Assembly (NCBI RefSeq): GCF_030549525.1
Contig: NZ_CP130831.1
Coordinates: 2,071,501 to 2,135,500, forward strand
Source: Stenotrophomonas sp. 704A1
GTDB lineage: Bacteria > Pseudomonadota > Gammaproteobacteria > Xanthomonadales > Xanthomonadaceae
Length of the DNA: 64,000 nucleotides
Direction of reading: 5' to 3'
Both the position numbers and the translations under genes were made by a program. This document shows positions 8,652 through 16,596 of the stretch, one piece after another. A model generated the notes under the pieces. It saw nothing but the letters and a program-made list of their open reading frames with translations, did not search any database and was not told the origin of the DNA. Every line of letters starts with the position of its first letter. The stretch's first letter is position 1.

Positions 8652-11228
8652 ATGCCTGCCGCCTACGCTCCAGCCCTGAGCCCTCTTGCTGTCCTGATTG
8701 CCGCCGCCCTCGCTGCCTCGCCCAGCCATGCGGCGGAAGCCGGTGCAGACCCTGCTACCGCCGCCGCGACGGCGAATGTGGCAGCGTCCACGCTGGACGC
8801 GGTGGTGGTGACCGGTTCGCGTACCAGCACGCGCACGGTGAAGAACAGCTCCACGCCGATCGACGTGATCTCCGCCGAGGACCTCGCCTCCACCGGGCAG
8901 GGCAACCTGCTCGAAGCGCTGCAGCGCAGCCTGCCGTCACTGAGCCAGATCGGTGGCTACCAGAGCGACCAGGAAAGCCTGATCCGCGGCTATCAGCTGC
9001 GCAACCTGTCGCCGGGCTACACGCTGGTGCTGGTGAACGGCAAGCGACGCAATGCCAGCGCCTATGTGAGCGGCGCCAACGGCGGCGGCTTTCCGGGCCA
9101 CGCCTGGGCCGATCTGGCGCTGATTCCGGTCTCGGCCATCGACCATGTGGAAGTGCTGCGCGATGGTGCGTCGGCCATCTACGGCTCGGACGCGATCACC
9201 GGTGTGGTCAATGTGATCCTGAAATCGCAGGCGCACGGTGGCGATCTGTCGGTGGAAAGCGGGCAGAGCATCGATGGTGATGGCTCGCGTACCAGCGTGC
9301 GGGCCAACGTGGGCCTGCCGTGGGGCGCTGATGGCTTCGTCAATCTGTCGGGCGAGAGCACGCGCCAGCATCATGCGATCCGCACCCGCCGCTACATCGA
9401 TGGCTACCTGAGCTATCCGGCGGTGGACGCCAACGGCAATCGTGTCGCACTGCGGCCGAACAACCGGCTGCCAGCCGGCGCATCACCGAACCCGGCCGAG
9501 GCCGGTCGCGATGCCGAGGCCAACACCATCCTCAGCTCGCCGTCGTATGCGCTGAAGGCGTTCGCGGTGAACGTGGGCCATGGCCTGGGCGAGAGCGCGC
9601 AGTTCTACGCCAATGCCACCGCCAGCGAACGTACCGCGCAGGCGATCCAGAACTTCCGCCTGCCGGCGACGATCTTCACCACCTACCGGGCGCCCGGCGT
9701 GCTGAGCGTGTTCCCCGACGGTTTCCTGCCGGTGCTGGAAACCAAGGAGAAGCAGTACACCGGTACGGCCGGGGTGAAAGGCCAGATCGGCGGATGGGAC
9801 TACGATGCCAGCCTGACCGGCAACCGCAGCACGGTGCGCACCTATACGCGCAATTCGGTGAACTACTCGTTGCCGTACCCGGGTTCGCCCACTGATTTCT
9901 ATGACGGCAAGCTGGACTACCAGCAGGGCATTGCCAATCTGGACCTGCGCCGTGGTTTCGAGGTGGCCGCGTTCGCCTCGCCGCTGGATGTGAGTGCCGG
10001 CGCCGAGTACCAGCATGAACAGTACGAGCGCGGGGCAGGGCAGTGGGAGTCGTATACCGGCTTCGGTGCGGCCGCCTTCGTCGGCTACTCCACTGCCGAT
10101 GCAGTGAAGGCCACCCGCAACAGCAAGGCGGTCTATGCGGGCGCGGCCACCAACATCACCTCGCGCTGGTATCTGGATGCGGCCGCGCGCTGGGAGGACC
10201 ATTCCGACTTCGGCAGTGTTTCCACCGGGCGCCTGACCACGCGCTTCGACGTCACCGACGCGCTGGGTGTGCGCGCCACGGTCAGCAACGGTTTCCACGC
10301 GCCCAGCCTGGGCGCGCAGTTCTACCAGGCCACCGGAAGCTGCCCCTGCGGCACGACGCTGGTGGCGCAGGTGTCTTCGCCGGCGGCGATCGCGCTGGGT
10401 GCCACGCCGCTGAAGCCGGAAAAGGCCACCAACTACAGCCTGGGCGTGACCTGGGACCCGAGCCCGGCGTTCCATCTGGCGGTGGATGCCTATCAGATCG
10501 ACATCCGCGGCCAGCTCGGCCAGTCCAGCCAGATCGGCTACAACGCGCAGGATCCGGCGCGGATCACCGACAACAGCGGCACGGTGCTGAGCGCGGCGCA
10601 GAAGAACACCATCGATGCGCTGCTGGGCTCGGCCGGCATCAGCATCCTGCCGGGCGACGCGTTCTACGCCAGCTACTTCACCAATGTAGGAAGCACGCGC
10701 ACACGCGGTGTCGAGCTGACCCTGGAAGCGAACCAGGACACGGCCTGGGGCACGCTGCGCTGGAGCTACGCGGCCAACGTCGGCCGTACCACCATCCGGA
10801 AGGTGAGCGAGATACCTGCAGTGCTGCAGGGGCTTCCCAACATCAATCTGCTGACCAGAAGCAGCGAGTACGCGCTGCGCTTCCGTACGCCCAGTTACAC
10901 GCAGGTGGCGGGGCTGGGCTGGCGGAACGGGCGGTGGCGCTCGAACGTCGATTTCACCTATTACGGCCCGATCAAGCGGCTGAACAACGGCGTGGAGTAC
11001 AGGCAGCCGCCGGTGCTGGTGACCAACTTGTCCGGTGGCGTGGAGCTGGGCGCGGGCTGGAGTGCGGCGCTGGGCATCAACAACGTGTTCGACAAGCGCA
11101 CCCGCAAGGTGCCGGAGTACGCGCGCAGTGCCACCGATGTGGCCAGCATCGAGACCACCTGGGACAGCGGCGATGTGCTGGGCAATGTTGGCGCGTACTG
11201 GTATGGGCGGGTCAGTTACCGGTTTTGA
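8652..11228 (+). CDS. TonB-dependent outer-membrane receptor
   Basis: This protein of about 858 aa has a signal peptide ending near AAEAGADP. The TonB box-like segment is LDAVVVTGSR, followed by a plug domain (about 60-180, with VEVLRDGASAIYGSDAITG and VVNVILKSQ) and a 22-strand-type barrel ending in the aromatic VSYRF. It imports a ligand across the outer membrane using TonB energy. ATG 8652 is preferred over 8616 because it gives a compact signal peptide. It opens a co-directional cluster with sulfur-type monooxygenases and an ABC importer, so an organosulfur ligand is inferred. It could instead serve another substrate, because a SMAG element separates it from the next gene. Confidence 0.9.
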   Translation: MPAAYAPALSPLAVLIAAALAASPSHAAEAGADPATAAATANVAASTLDAVVVTGSRTSTRTVKNSSTPIDVISAEDLASTGQGNLLEALQRSLPSLSQIGGYQSDQESLIRGYQLRNLSPGYTLVLVNGKRRNASAYVSGANGGGFPGHAWADLALIPVSAIDHVEVLRDGASAIYGSDAITGVVNVILKSQAHGGDLSVESGQSIDGDGSRTSVRANVGLPWGADGFVNLSGESTRQHHAIRTRRYIDGYLSYPAVDANGNRVALRPNNRLPAGASPNPAEAGRDAEANTILSSPSYALKAFAVNVGHGLGESAQFYANATASERTAQAIQNFRLPATIFTTYRAPGVLSVFPDGFLPVLETKEKQYTGTAGVKGQIGGWDYDASLTGNRSTVRTYTRNSVNYSLPYPGSPTDFYDGKLDYQQGIANLDLRRGFEVAAFASPLDVSAGAEYQHEQYERGAGQWESYTGFGAAAFVGYSTADAVKATRNSKAVYAGAATNITSRWYLDAAARWEDHSDFGSVSTGRLTTRFDVTDALGVRATVSNGFHAPSLGAQFYQATGSCPCGTTLVAQVSSPAAIALGATPLKPEKATNYSLGVTWDPSPAFHLAVDAYQIDIRGQLGQSSQIGYNAQDPARITDNSGTVLSAAQKNTIDALLGSAGISILPGDAFYASYFTNVGSTRTRGVELTLEANQDTAWGTLRWSYAANVGRTTIRKVSEIPAVLQGLPNINLLTRSSEYALRFRTPSYTQVAGLGWRNGRWRSNVDFTYYGPIKRLNNGVEYRQPPVLVTNLSGGVELGAGWSAALGINNVFDKRTRKVPEYARSATDVASIETTWDSGDVLGNVGAYWYGRVSYRF

Positions 11229-11244
11229 GGTTCAGGCGAAACGT

Positions 11245-11267
11245 CGCCGGGCATGGCCCGGCGCTAC
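11245..11267. repeat. SMAG REP element, single copy
   Basis: A 23-bp palindromic unit (CGCCGGGCATGGCCCGGCG followed by CTAC) sits between the TonB-receptor stop and the FMN reductase ribosome-binding site. It is the CCGGGC subtype of the GTAG-ended SMAG element in reverse orientation. Confidence 0.8.
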
Positions 11268-11280
11268 CGAGGAGGGGGTC

Positions 11281-11862
11281 ATGTCTTCTGCATTGAAGGT
11301 GGTTGCATTGGTCGGGTCGCCGACGAGTTCGGCGACGTCGCGCACGCTGTTGCTGGTGCGACATCTGCTGGAGGCGCTGCAACAGCGGGTGCATGCGCGT
11401 GTGGACCTGGTGGAGCTGGCGCCGATCGCGCGTTCGCTGGGGCAGTCGCTGTCGCGCGAGGAGGCGGAACCTGAGGTGGAGCAGGCACTGCGGACGATCG
11501 AGGCGGCCGAACTGCTGGTGGTGGCGGCGCCCGTGTATCGCGGTTCCTATCCCGGCCTGTTCAAGCATCTGGTTGATTTCATCGGGCTGGAGGCGCTGGT
11601 GGATACGCCGGTACTGCTGGCGGCGACCGGTGGCAGCGAGCGCCACGCACTGGTGATCGACCACCAGCTGCGGCCACTGTTCAGCTTCCTGCAGGCGCAC
11701 ACGCTGCCGATCGGGGTGTATGCCACGCCCGCCGATTTCGAGGATGAGCACATCAGCAGTGCGGCCCTGCAGGCGCGGATCGCGCTGGCGGCGGAGCGTG
11801 CGGCCGGGCACTTGGCCACGCAAGCGCTGGCGGTAGCTGCGCCGCTGCGACGTATTGCCTGA
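11281..11862 (+). CDS. NAD(P)H-dependent FMN reductase (SsuE/MsuE family)
   Basis: This 193-aa flavodoxin-like protein reduces FMN for two-component monooxygenases. It opens VVALVGSPTSSATSRTLLLV, where the SPTSSATS loop binds the FMN phosphate. PVYRGSYPGLFKHLVDF and ATGGSERHALVIDHQLRPLF match the SsuE/MsuE group linked to sulfonate and organosulfur use. ATG 11281 follows GAGGAGGGGG. Downstream are two luciferase-like monooxygenases that would need reduced FMN, so it very probably supplies them. The same-strand context and short gaps support an operon starting here or at the receptor gene. Confidence 0.88.
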   Translation: MSSALKVVALVGSPTSSATSRTLLLVRHLLEALQQRVHARVDLVELAPIARSLGQSLSREEAEPEVEQALRTIEAAELLVVAAPVYRGSYPGLFKHLVDFIGLEALVDTPVLLAATGGSERHALVIDHQLRPLFSFLQAHTLPIGVYATPADFEDEHISSAALQARIALAAERAAGHLATQALAVAAPLRRIA

Positions 11863-12019
11863 CGCCATAACCGGCGGCGCTTTGCTTATGGCTACGCCGC
11901 ATCTGCATGGCCGGATCTGACCGCCGATTGTCGCCAGGCATCGCTGTCGCGGGCGTCGGCATCTCTAGCATCGATATCGAAGCGGCATCGCATTGCCGGC
12001 CCCGATAAGGACGACTCCA

Positions 12020-12382
12020 GTGACTTTCGACGCAGCAAGCAAACCCATCCTGTTCCTGCTCGACCGCGAGTTCGAGGACGGCCAGCTGCCCGGGCAGCGC
12101 TTCTTCTGCCGGCACAGCCTGCTGCTGGAAGGCGCGCTGTCGAGCATCGATGGCCTGGACGCGCAGCTGGACGTGCGCCGCATCGGTTTCAGCCGGCCCC
12201 GGCGCGAGGTGATTGCCGAGATCGGCGAGCAGGACCAGTCGCTGCCGAAGCTGGTGCTGCCGCACGGCGTGCACAGCACGCATGCCACCGGGGCACACCA
12301 GGACCGCCAGTACGTGTCCGGCGCCGAGCCGATCCTGGCCGCGCTGAACGGCCTGCTCGGCATTCCCGTGGCCCACCCCTGA
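12020..12382 (+). CDS. DUF3088 family protein
   Basis: This 120-aa protein begins MTFDAASKPILFLLDREFED and contains the pair-of-cysteine-free thioredoxin-like segment GQRFFCRHSLLLEGALS, with one Cys. It matches the DUF3088 family, small proteins of unknown role that recur beside FMN-dependent sulfur-assimilation genes. The GTG start at 12020 is chosen because AAGGA at 12007-12011 lies eight bases upstream. It ends 14 bases before the first luciferase-like gene. The repeated gene neighbourhood suggests a glutaredoxin-fold helper of the pathway; this is inference. Confidence 0.7.
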   Translation: MTFDAASKPILFLLDREFEDGQLPGQRFFCRHSLLLEGALSSIDGLDAQLDVRRIGFSRPRREVIAEIGEQDQSLPKLVLPHGVHSTHATGAHQDRQYVSGAEPILAALNGLLGIPVAHP

Positions 12383-12396
12383 GCGAGGACCCGACC

Positions 12397-13374
12397 ATGA
12401 GCTACCTGACCAGCGTGCTGGACAAGAGCCCGGTTGCCGAGGGCGCTGCACCCGAGCAGGCATTGCGCAACAGCCTGCAGCTGGCGCAGCGCGCCGAACA
12501 GCTGGGCTACCACCGCTACTGGTTTGCCGAGCACCACGCTGCACCAACGCTGGCCAGCCCCGCACCGGAAGTGCTGGCAGCCTGGGTGCTGGCGCAGACC
12601 CGCCGCATCCGCATCGGCAGTGGCGGGGTGATGCTGCGCCACTACGCGCCGTACAAGGTGGCGGAGAACTTCAACCTGCTGGCGGCGTTGGCGCCAGGGC
12701 GTGTGGATCTTGGCGTGGGCAAGGCCCCCGGCGGCCTGCCGGCATCGACCGCTGCGCTGGCGGCCGGGCGGCCGGCGTTCGCCGACTTCGACCAGCAACT
12801 GCGCGATCTGGAAGGGTATCTGTCCGGCGCCGAGGCCGAGGCACTGGCCCGGCCCATTCCGCAGCAGGCACCGGAACGCTTCCTGCTCGGGGCCAGCCCG
12901 CAGAGCGCGCAGCAGGCAGCCGAGCTGGGCTGGCGCTTCGTCTACGCCGCGCACTTCGATGGTGACCCGAAGCACATCGAAGCTGCGTTCGGGGCCTACC
13001 GACGCGTGTCCACGCAACCACCGCTGCTGGCAACGGTGGCCTTCGCTGCGCCTACCGCCGAGGCGGCCGCCCGCCACATTGGCGCATTGCGGGTCTACAA
13101 GCTTCACCTTGGCCCCGGGCAGACGGTGAACCTGCCCAGCCCCGAAGCTGCGGCCGAATATGCGCGGCAGGTGGGCGTGACCGACTTCCGCATCGAGGAA
13201 ACCCGTCCCAGCGTGCTGTCCGGCGATGCGCAGCACGTGCGCGAGCAACTGGATGCGCTGCACCGGCGCTTCGGCGTCGGCGAGTTCATCCTCGACGCGC
13301 CGGTGGCCGACCTCGACGCACGCCTGACGTCCCTTGAACTGCTGTCGCCCGCGCCACGCGCGGCGGTGGCCTGA
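12397..13374 (+). CDS. LLM-class flavin-dependent monooxygenase (CmoO/MsnO8-like)
   Basis: This 325-aa TIM-barrel luciferase-like protein starts MSYLTSVLDKSPVAEGAAPE and has YHRYWFAEHHAAPTLASPAP, the typical AEHH motif of this branch, then RIRIGSGGVMLRHYAPYKVAENF. It uses reduced FMN and oxygen. The closest family type is the YtmO/CmoO group found in Bacillus operons for S-substituted cysteine salvage. It is the first of two luciferase-like genes in tandem (18-base gap). The exact substrate cannot be read from sequence. No key motif is missing. Confidence 0.85.
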   Translation: MSYLTSVLDKSPVAEGAAPEQALRNSLQLAQRAEQLGYHRYWFAEHHAAPTLASPAPEVLAAWVLAQTRRIRIGSGGVMLRHYAPYKVAENFNLLAALAPGRVDLGVGKAPGGLPASTAALAAGRPAFADFDQQLRDLEGYLSGAEAEALARPIPQQAPERFLLGASPQSAQQAAELGWRFVYAAHFDGDPKHIEAAFGAYRRVSTQPPLLATVAFAAPTAEAAARHIGALRVYKLHLGPGQTVNLPSPEAAAEYARQVGVTDFRIEETRPSVLSGDAQHVREQLDALHRRFGVGEFILDAPVADLDARLTSLELLSPAPRAAVA

Positions 13375-13392
13375 ACTGCCGGAGCGAAACCA

Positions 13393-14736
13393 ATGAGCAT
13401 CACCCCGCGCCACATTCCGTTCGGCATCATGCTGCAGGGTCCCGGCAGCCACATGCATGCCTGGAAGCATCCGTCCAATCCGGCCGATGCCAGCGTCAAC
13501 CTGCCGTTCTACATCGACATCGCGCGCACCGCCGAGGACAACGGCATCGCCTTCGGCTTCGTGGCCGACGGCCTGTACATCAACGAGAAGTCGATCCCGC
13601 ACTTCCTCAACCGCTTCGAGCCGATCTCGTTGTTGTCGGCGCTGGCCACGGCCACGAAGAAGATCGGCCTGGCCGGCACGCTGTCGACTTCCTACAGCGA
13701 CCCGTTCACCGTCGCCCGCCAGTTCGCTTCGCTTGACCTGCTCAGCGGCGGGCGTGCCGGTTGGAACGTAGTGACCTCGCCACTGGAGGGCTCGGGCCGC
13801 AATTACGGCCGGCCGCATCCGGAACATGCGCTGCGCTACCAGATCGCCGATGAGTACCTGGAGGTGGTGCAGGGGCTGTGGGATTCCTGGGATGACGATG
13901 CGTTCGTGCGCGAGCGCGACAGCGGCACCTTCTTCGCGCCGGGAACATTCCGCCGCCTCGACCACAAGGGACGCTTCTTCCAGGTGGAAGGGCCGCTCAA
14001 TATCCAGCGCTCGCCGCAGGGCCAGCCGGTGATCTTCCAGGCGGGTTCGTCCGATGATGGCATTGCCCTGGCCGGCAAGTACGCCGACGCGGTGTTCACG
14101 CATTCGCCGTCGCTGGAAGAGACCCGCGCGTTCACCCAGAAGGTGAAGCACTCGGCGATTGCCCATGGCCGCAGCGGCAACGACGTGAAGATCTTCCCCG
14201 GCATCGGTCCGATCGTCGGGCGCACCGCCGAAGAAGCCGAGGCCAAGTACCAGGCGATCGCTGCGCTGGCCACGCTGGAAGATGCGCTGGCCTATCTCGG
14301 CCGCTTCTTCGATCACCACGATTTCAGCCAGTACGACCCGGATGCACCCTTCCCGGAGTTGGGTGACATCGGCAGCAACGCGTTCCGTTCCACCACCGAC
14401 CGCATCAAGCAGGACGCGCGCGAAAAGGGGCTGAGCCTGCGCCAGGTAGCGCTGGAGGCAGTCAGCCCGCGACCGAACTTCATCGGCACGCCGGAGCAGG
14501 TGGCCGATGAGCTGATCCGTTGGTTCGATGCCGGTGCCAGCGATGGCTTCATCCTCGGTTTTGCCGCGCAGCGCGAAGGCCTGGATGATTTCGTGACCCA
14601 GGTGTTGCCGATCCTGCAGGCGCGCGGTTACCACCAGCGCGAGCTGGAAGGGCAGACCCTGCGCGAGCATCTGGGCCTGCCGTACAAGGCCAGCCGCCAT
14701 GCGGCCGATGTCGAACCAGCACGCAAGGCAGGGTAG
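13393..14736 (+). CDS. NtaA/SnaA/DszA-family FMNH2-dependent monooxygenase (CmoJ-like)
   Basis: This 447-aa protein belongs to the long luciferase-like branch with nitrilotriacetate monooxygenase, DszA, and Bacillus CmoJ/YxeK. It contains RTAEDNGIAFGFVADGLYI, TLSTSYSDPFTVARQFASLD, GRAGWNVVTSPLEGSGRNYG and PVIFQAGSSDDGIALAGKYA, all family hallmarks. Family members cleave C-N or C-S bonds by oxygenation; in CmoJ/YxeK the substrate is an N-acetyl-S-alkylcysteine. With an acetyltransferase and M20 deacetylase downstream, oxidative C-S cleavage of an N-acetylated cysteine conjugate is the best inference. Start ATG 13393 follows GGAGCGAAACC. Confidence 0.88.
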   Translation: MSITPRHIPFGIMLQGPGSHMHAWKHPSNPADASVNLPFYIDIARTAEDNGIAFGFVADGLYINEKSIPHFLNRFEPISLLSALATATKKIGLAGTLSTSYSDPFTVARQFASLDLLSGGRAGWNVVTSPLEGSGRNYGRPHPEHALRYQIADEYLEVVQGLWDSWDDDAFVRERDSGTFFAPGTFRRLDHKGRFFQVEGPLNIQRSPQGQPVIFQAGSSDDGIALAGKYADAVFTHSPSLEETRAFTQKVKHSAIAHGRSGNDVKIFPGIGPIVGRTAEEAEAKYQAIAALATLEDALAYLGRFFDHHDFSQYDPDAPFPELGDIGSNAFRSTTDRIKQDAREKGLSLRQVALEAVSPRPNFIGTPEQVADELIRWFDAGASDGFILGFAAQREGLDDFVTQVLPILQARGYHQRELEGQTLREHLGLPYKASRHAADVEPARKAG

Positions 14737-14779
14737 GGCGATGACCATCCTGCATCGCGCTTCGTTGGACGTGGCGCCC

Positions 14780-14866
14780 GCCGGGCATGGCCCGGCGCTA
14801 CCCGATGCTGGCCTCGGCGGGCACGGGTTGGCGCAGGCAGACCCGGTAGCGCCGGGCCGTGGCCGG
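14780..14866. repeat. SMAG REP element, inverted dimer
   Basis: A unit at 14780-14801 (CCGGGCATGGCCCGGCGCTAC) and a partly degenerate one at 14846-14866 (GTAGCGCCGGGCCGTGGCC) face away from each other. They fill most of the gap between the monooxygenase stop and the proposed deacetylase start. The open frame across them is unlikely to be real coding sequence. Confidence 0.75.
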
Positions 14867-14887
14867 AGGAACTTCCCAACAACCGGC

Positions 14888-16048
14888 GTGCTGCCCGAAA
14901 TTGCCGCACGCGCCGAAGCCGCCATCGCGATCCGCCATGACCTGCACCGGCATCCCGAACTGGCCTTCGAGGAACACCGCACCAGCGCCCGCGTGGCCGA
15001 GCTGTTGCAGCAGTGGGGCTACGCAGTGACCACTGGCATCGGTGGCACCGGTGTGGTTGGCACGCTGCAGCGCGGGCAGGGCCGCCGCCGCCTCGGGCTG
15101 CGCGCGGACATCGATGCGCTGCCGATCCACGAGGATTCCGGCCTGGCCTACGCCAGCCAGACCGACGGCCTGATGCACGCCTGCGGCCACGATGGCCATA
15201 CCGCCATCCTGCTGTCCGCCGCGCATTACCTGGCCCATCACGGCCGCATCGACGGCACCCTGCAGCTGGTGTTCCAGCCGGCCGAGGAAACCGGTTCGGG
15301 TGCTTCGAAAATGATTGCCGATGGCCTGTTCGAGCGCTTCCCGGTGGACGCGATCTATGGGCTGCACAACTGGCCGGGCATACCCGTGGGCCACTTCGGC
15401 TTCGTCGACGGTCCGGCGATGGCCTCAGTGGACTGGGCGCGGCTGAAGGTGATCGGCAAGGGCGGTCACGGCGCCGAGCCGCAGGGCAGCGTGGATCCGA
15501 TCCTGGTCGCCGCGCACATCATCACTGCGCTGCAGAGCGTGGTCTCGCGCAATGTCGATCCGCGGCAGATGGGCGTGGTCACCGTCGGTTCGATCCACGG
15601 CGGGCAGGCCGCCAATGTGATTCCAGATGTGGTTGAGCTGAAACTGACCGTGCGCGCCTACCTGCCGGAGGTGCGCGACACCCTGCGCCGCCGGGTCACC
15701 GAGATTGCCGGGCAGACCGCCGCCGCCTTCGGTGCCCGCGCCGAAATCGAGTTCCCGCGCGGCTTCCCCAGCGTGATCAACCACCCCGAGCAGACGGCCT
15801 ACATCCGCGATGTGGCGCTGCAGGCTTTCGGCAGCGAGCAGCTGGTGCCGGCGTTCGCGCCGCGCACCGCCAGCGAGGATTTCGCGTTCCTGCTGCAGGC
15901 GCGGCCGGGCAGCTTCGTGTTCGTCGGCAATGGTGACAGCGCGCCGCTGCACAGCCCGCGCTACGTGTTCAACGATGCGGCGATCGCCCCGGCCGCGAGC
16001 CTGTGGGCGCGACTGGCCGAGCACTACCTGGTGGAGGACGAGGCATGA
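14888..16048 (+). CDS. M20-family amidohydrolase / N-acyl amino acid deacetylase
   Basis: This 386-aa M20D metallopeptidase has the metal-binding HACGHDGHTA, VFQPAEETGSGASKM with the catalytic Glu pair, GLHNWPGIPVG, and TASEDFAFL near the end. Relatives (hippurate hydrolase, SndA/YxeP) remove acyl groups from amino acids. Here it would deacetylate N-acetylcysteine-type products. The GTG start at 14888 gives VLPEIAARAEAAIAI, the usual family opening and length. The frame is open further upstream (ATG 14741), but that part is encoded by SMAG repeat DNA. GGAGGA at 14865-14870 is 17 bases away, so the start remains uncertain. It overlaps the acetyltransferase start by four bases. Confidence 0.88.
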   Translation: MLPEIAARAEAAIAIRHDLHRHPELAFEEHRTSARVAELLQQWGYAVTTGIGGTGVVGTLQRGQGRRRLGLRADIDALPIHEDSGLAYASQTDGLMHACGHDGHTAILLSAAHYLAHHGRIDGTLQLVFQPAEETGSGASKMIADGLFERFPVDAIYGLHNWPGIPVGHFGFVDGPAMASVDWARLKVIGKGGHGAEPQGSVDPILVAAHIITALQSVVSRNVDPRQMGVVTVGSIHGGQAANVIPDVVELKLTVRAYLPEVRDTLRRRVTEIAGQTAAAFGARAEIEFPRGFPSVINHPEQTAYIRDVALQAFGSEQLVPAFAPRTASEDFAFLLQARPGSFVFVGNGDSAPLHSPRYVFNDAAIAPAASLWARLAEHYLVEDEA

Positions 16049-16596
16049 GCAGCAACGAACACTTCCTCTACACCTCGGTGGACGATCCGCGGGCGCGGCC
16101 GCTGTTCGATGGGCTGGAACAGGAATACGACAGCCGCTACGCCGACGTGCGCCGCCGCATCGGCGGCAGCGCCCGCGAGGAACTGCAGCGCTACCCGGCC
16201 GAGGCCTTTGCCGCGCCGGTGGGCGCGTTCGTGCTGCTGCTGCGCGACGGTGTGGCGATCTCCGGCGGCGCCTTCATGCCGCACCGCGACCCGGACACCG
16301 CCGAGTTCAAGCGCATCTGGACCCTGCCCGGGCTGCGCCGCCAGGGCATCGCGCGGCGCGTGCTGCAGGAACTGGAAGCGCAGGCAGCGCGGCAGGGTTA
16401 TCGCCGCGTATTCCTGACCACCGGCTTCCGCCAGCCCGAAGCCGTGGGCCTGTACCTCAGCCACGGTTACAGTGCGCTGTTCGACCTGGAGGCGGACCCG
16501 GAAACCCTCGCGCATCTGCCGTTCGAGAAGCGCCTGGGCGTATCGGCGCCAGTCGTTGTGCCATCACAGGCCGTGCTGCACGGAGCCCACGCATGA
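16045..16596 (+). CDS. GNAT-family N-acetyltransferase
   Basis: This 183-aa acetyltransferase shows the acetyl-CoA motif A as IWTLPGLRRQGIARRVLQEL and a motif B-like YLSHGYSALFDL. ATG 16045 overlaps the deacetylase stop (ATGA), so the two are translated together. In Bacillus S-substituted cysteine salvage the order of chemistry is N-acetylation (SnaA), monooxygenation, then deacetylation (SndA). The same three activities sit side by side here, so this enzyme is inferred to acetylate the imported cysteine conjugate. Substrate specificity cannot be seen directly. Confidence 0.83.
   Translation: MSSNEHFLYTSVDDPRARPLFDGLEQEYDSRYADVRRRIGGSAREELQRYPAEAFAAPVGAFVLLLRDGVAISGGAFMPHRDPDTAEFKRIWTLPGLRRQGIARRVLQELEAQAARQGYRRVFLTTGFRQPEAVGLYLSHGYSALFDLEADPETLAHLPFEKRLGVSAPVVVPSQAVLHGAHA

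Noticed and set aside
11965..14982. A minus-strand frame of about 1000 codons opposite the luciferase-like monooxygenase genes
   Set aside because: No recognisable domain; the opposite strand encodes four genes with clear family motifs. It is a codon-bias shadow.
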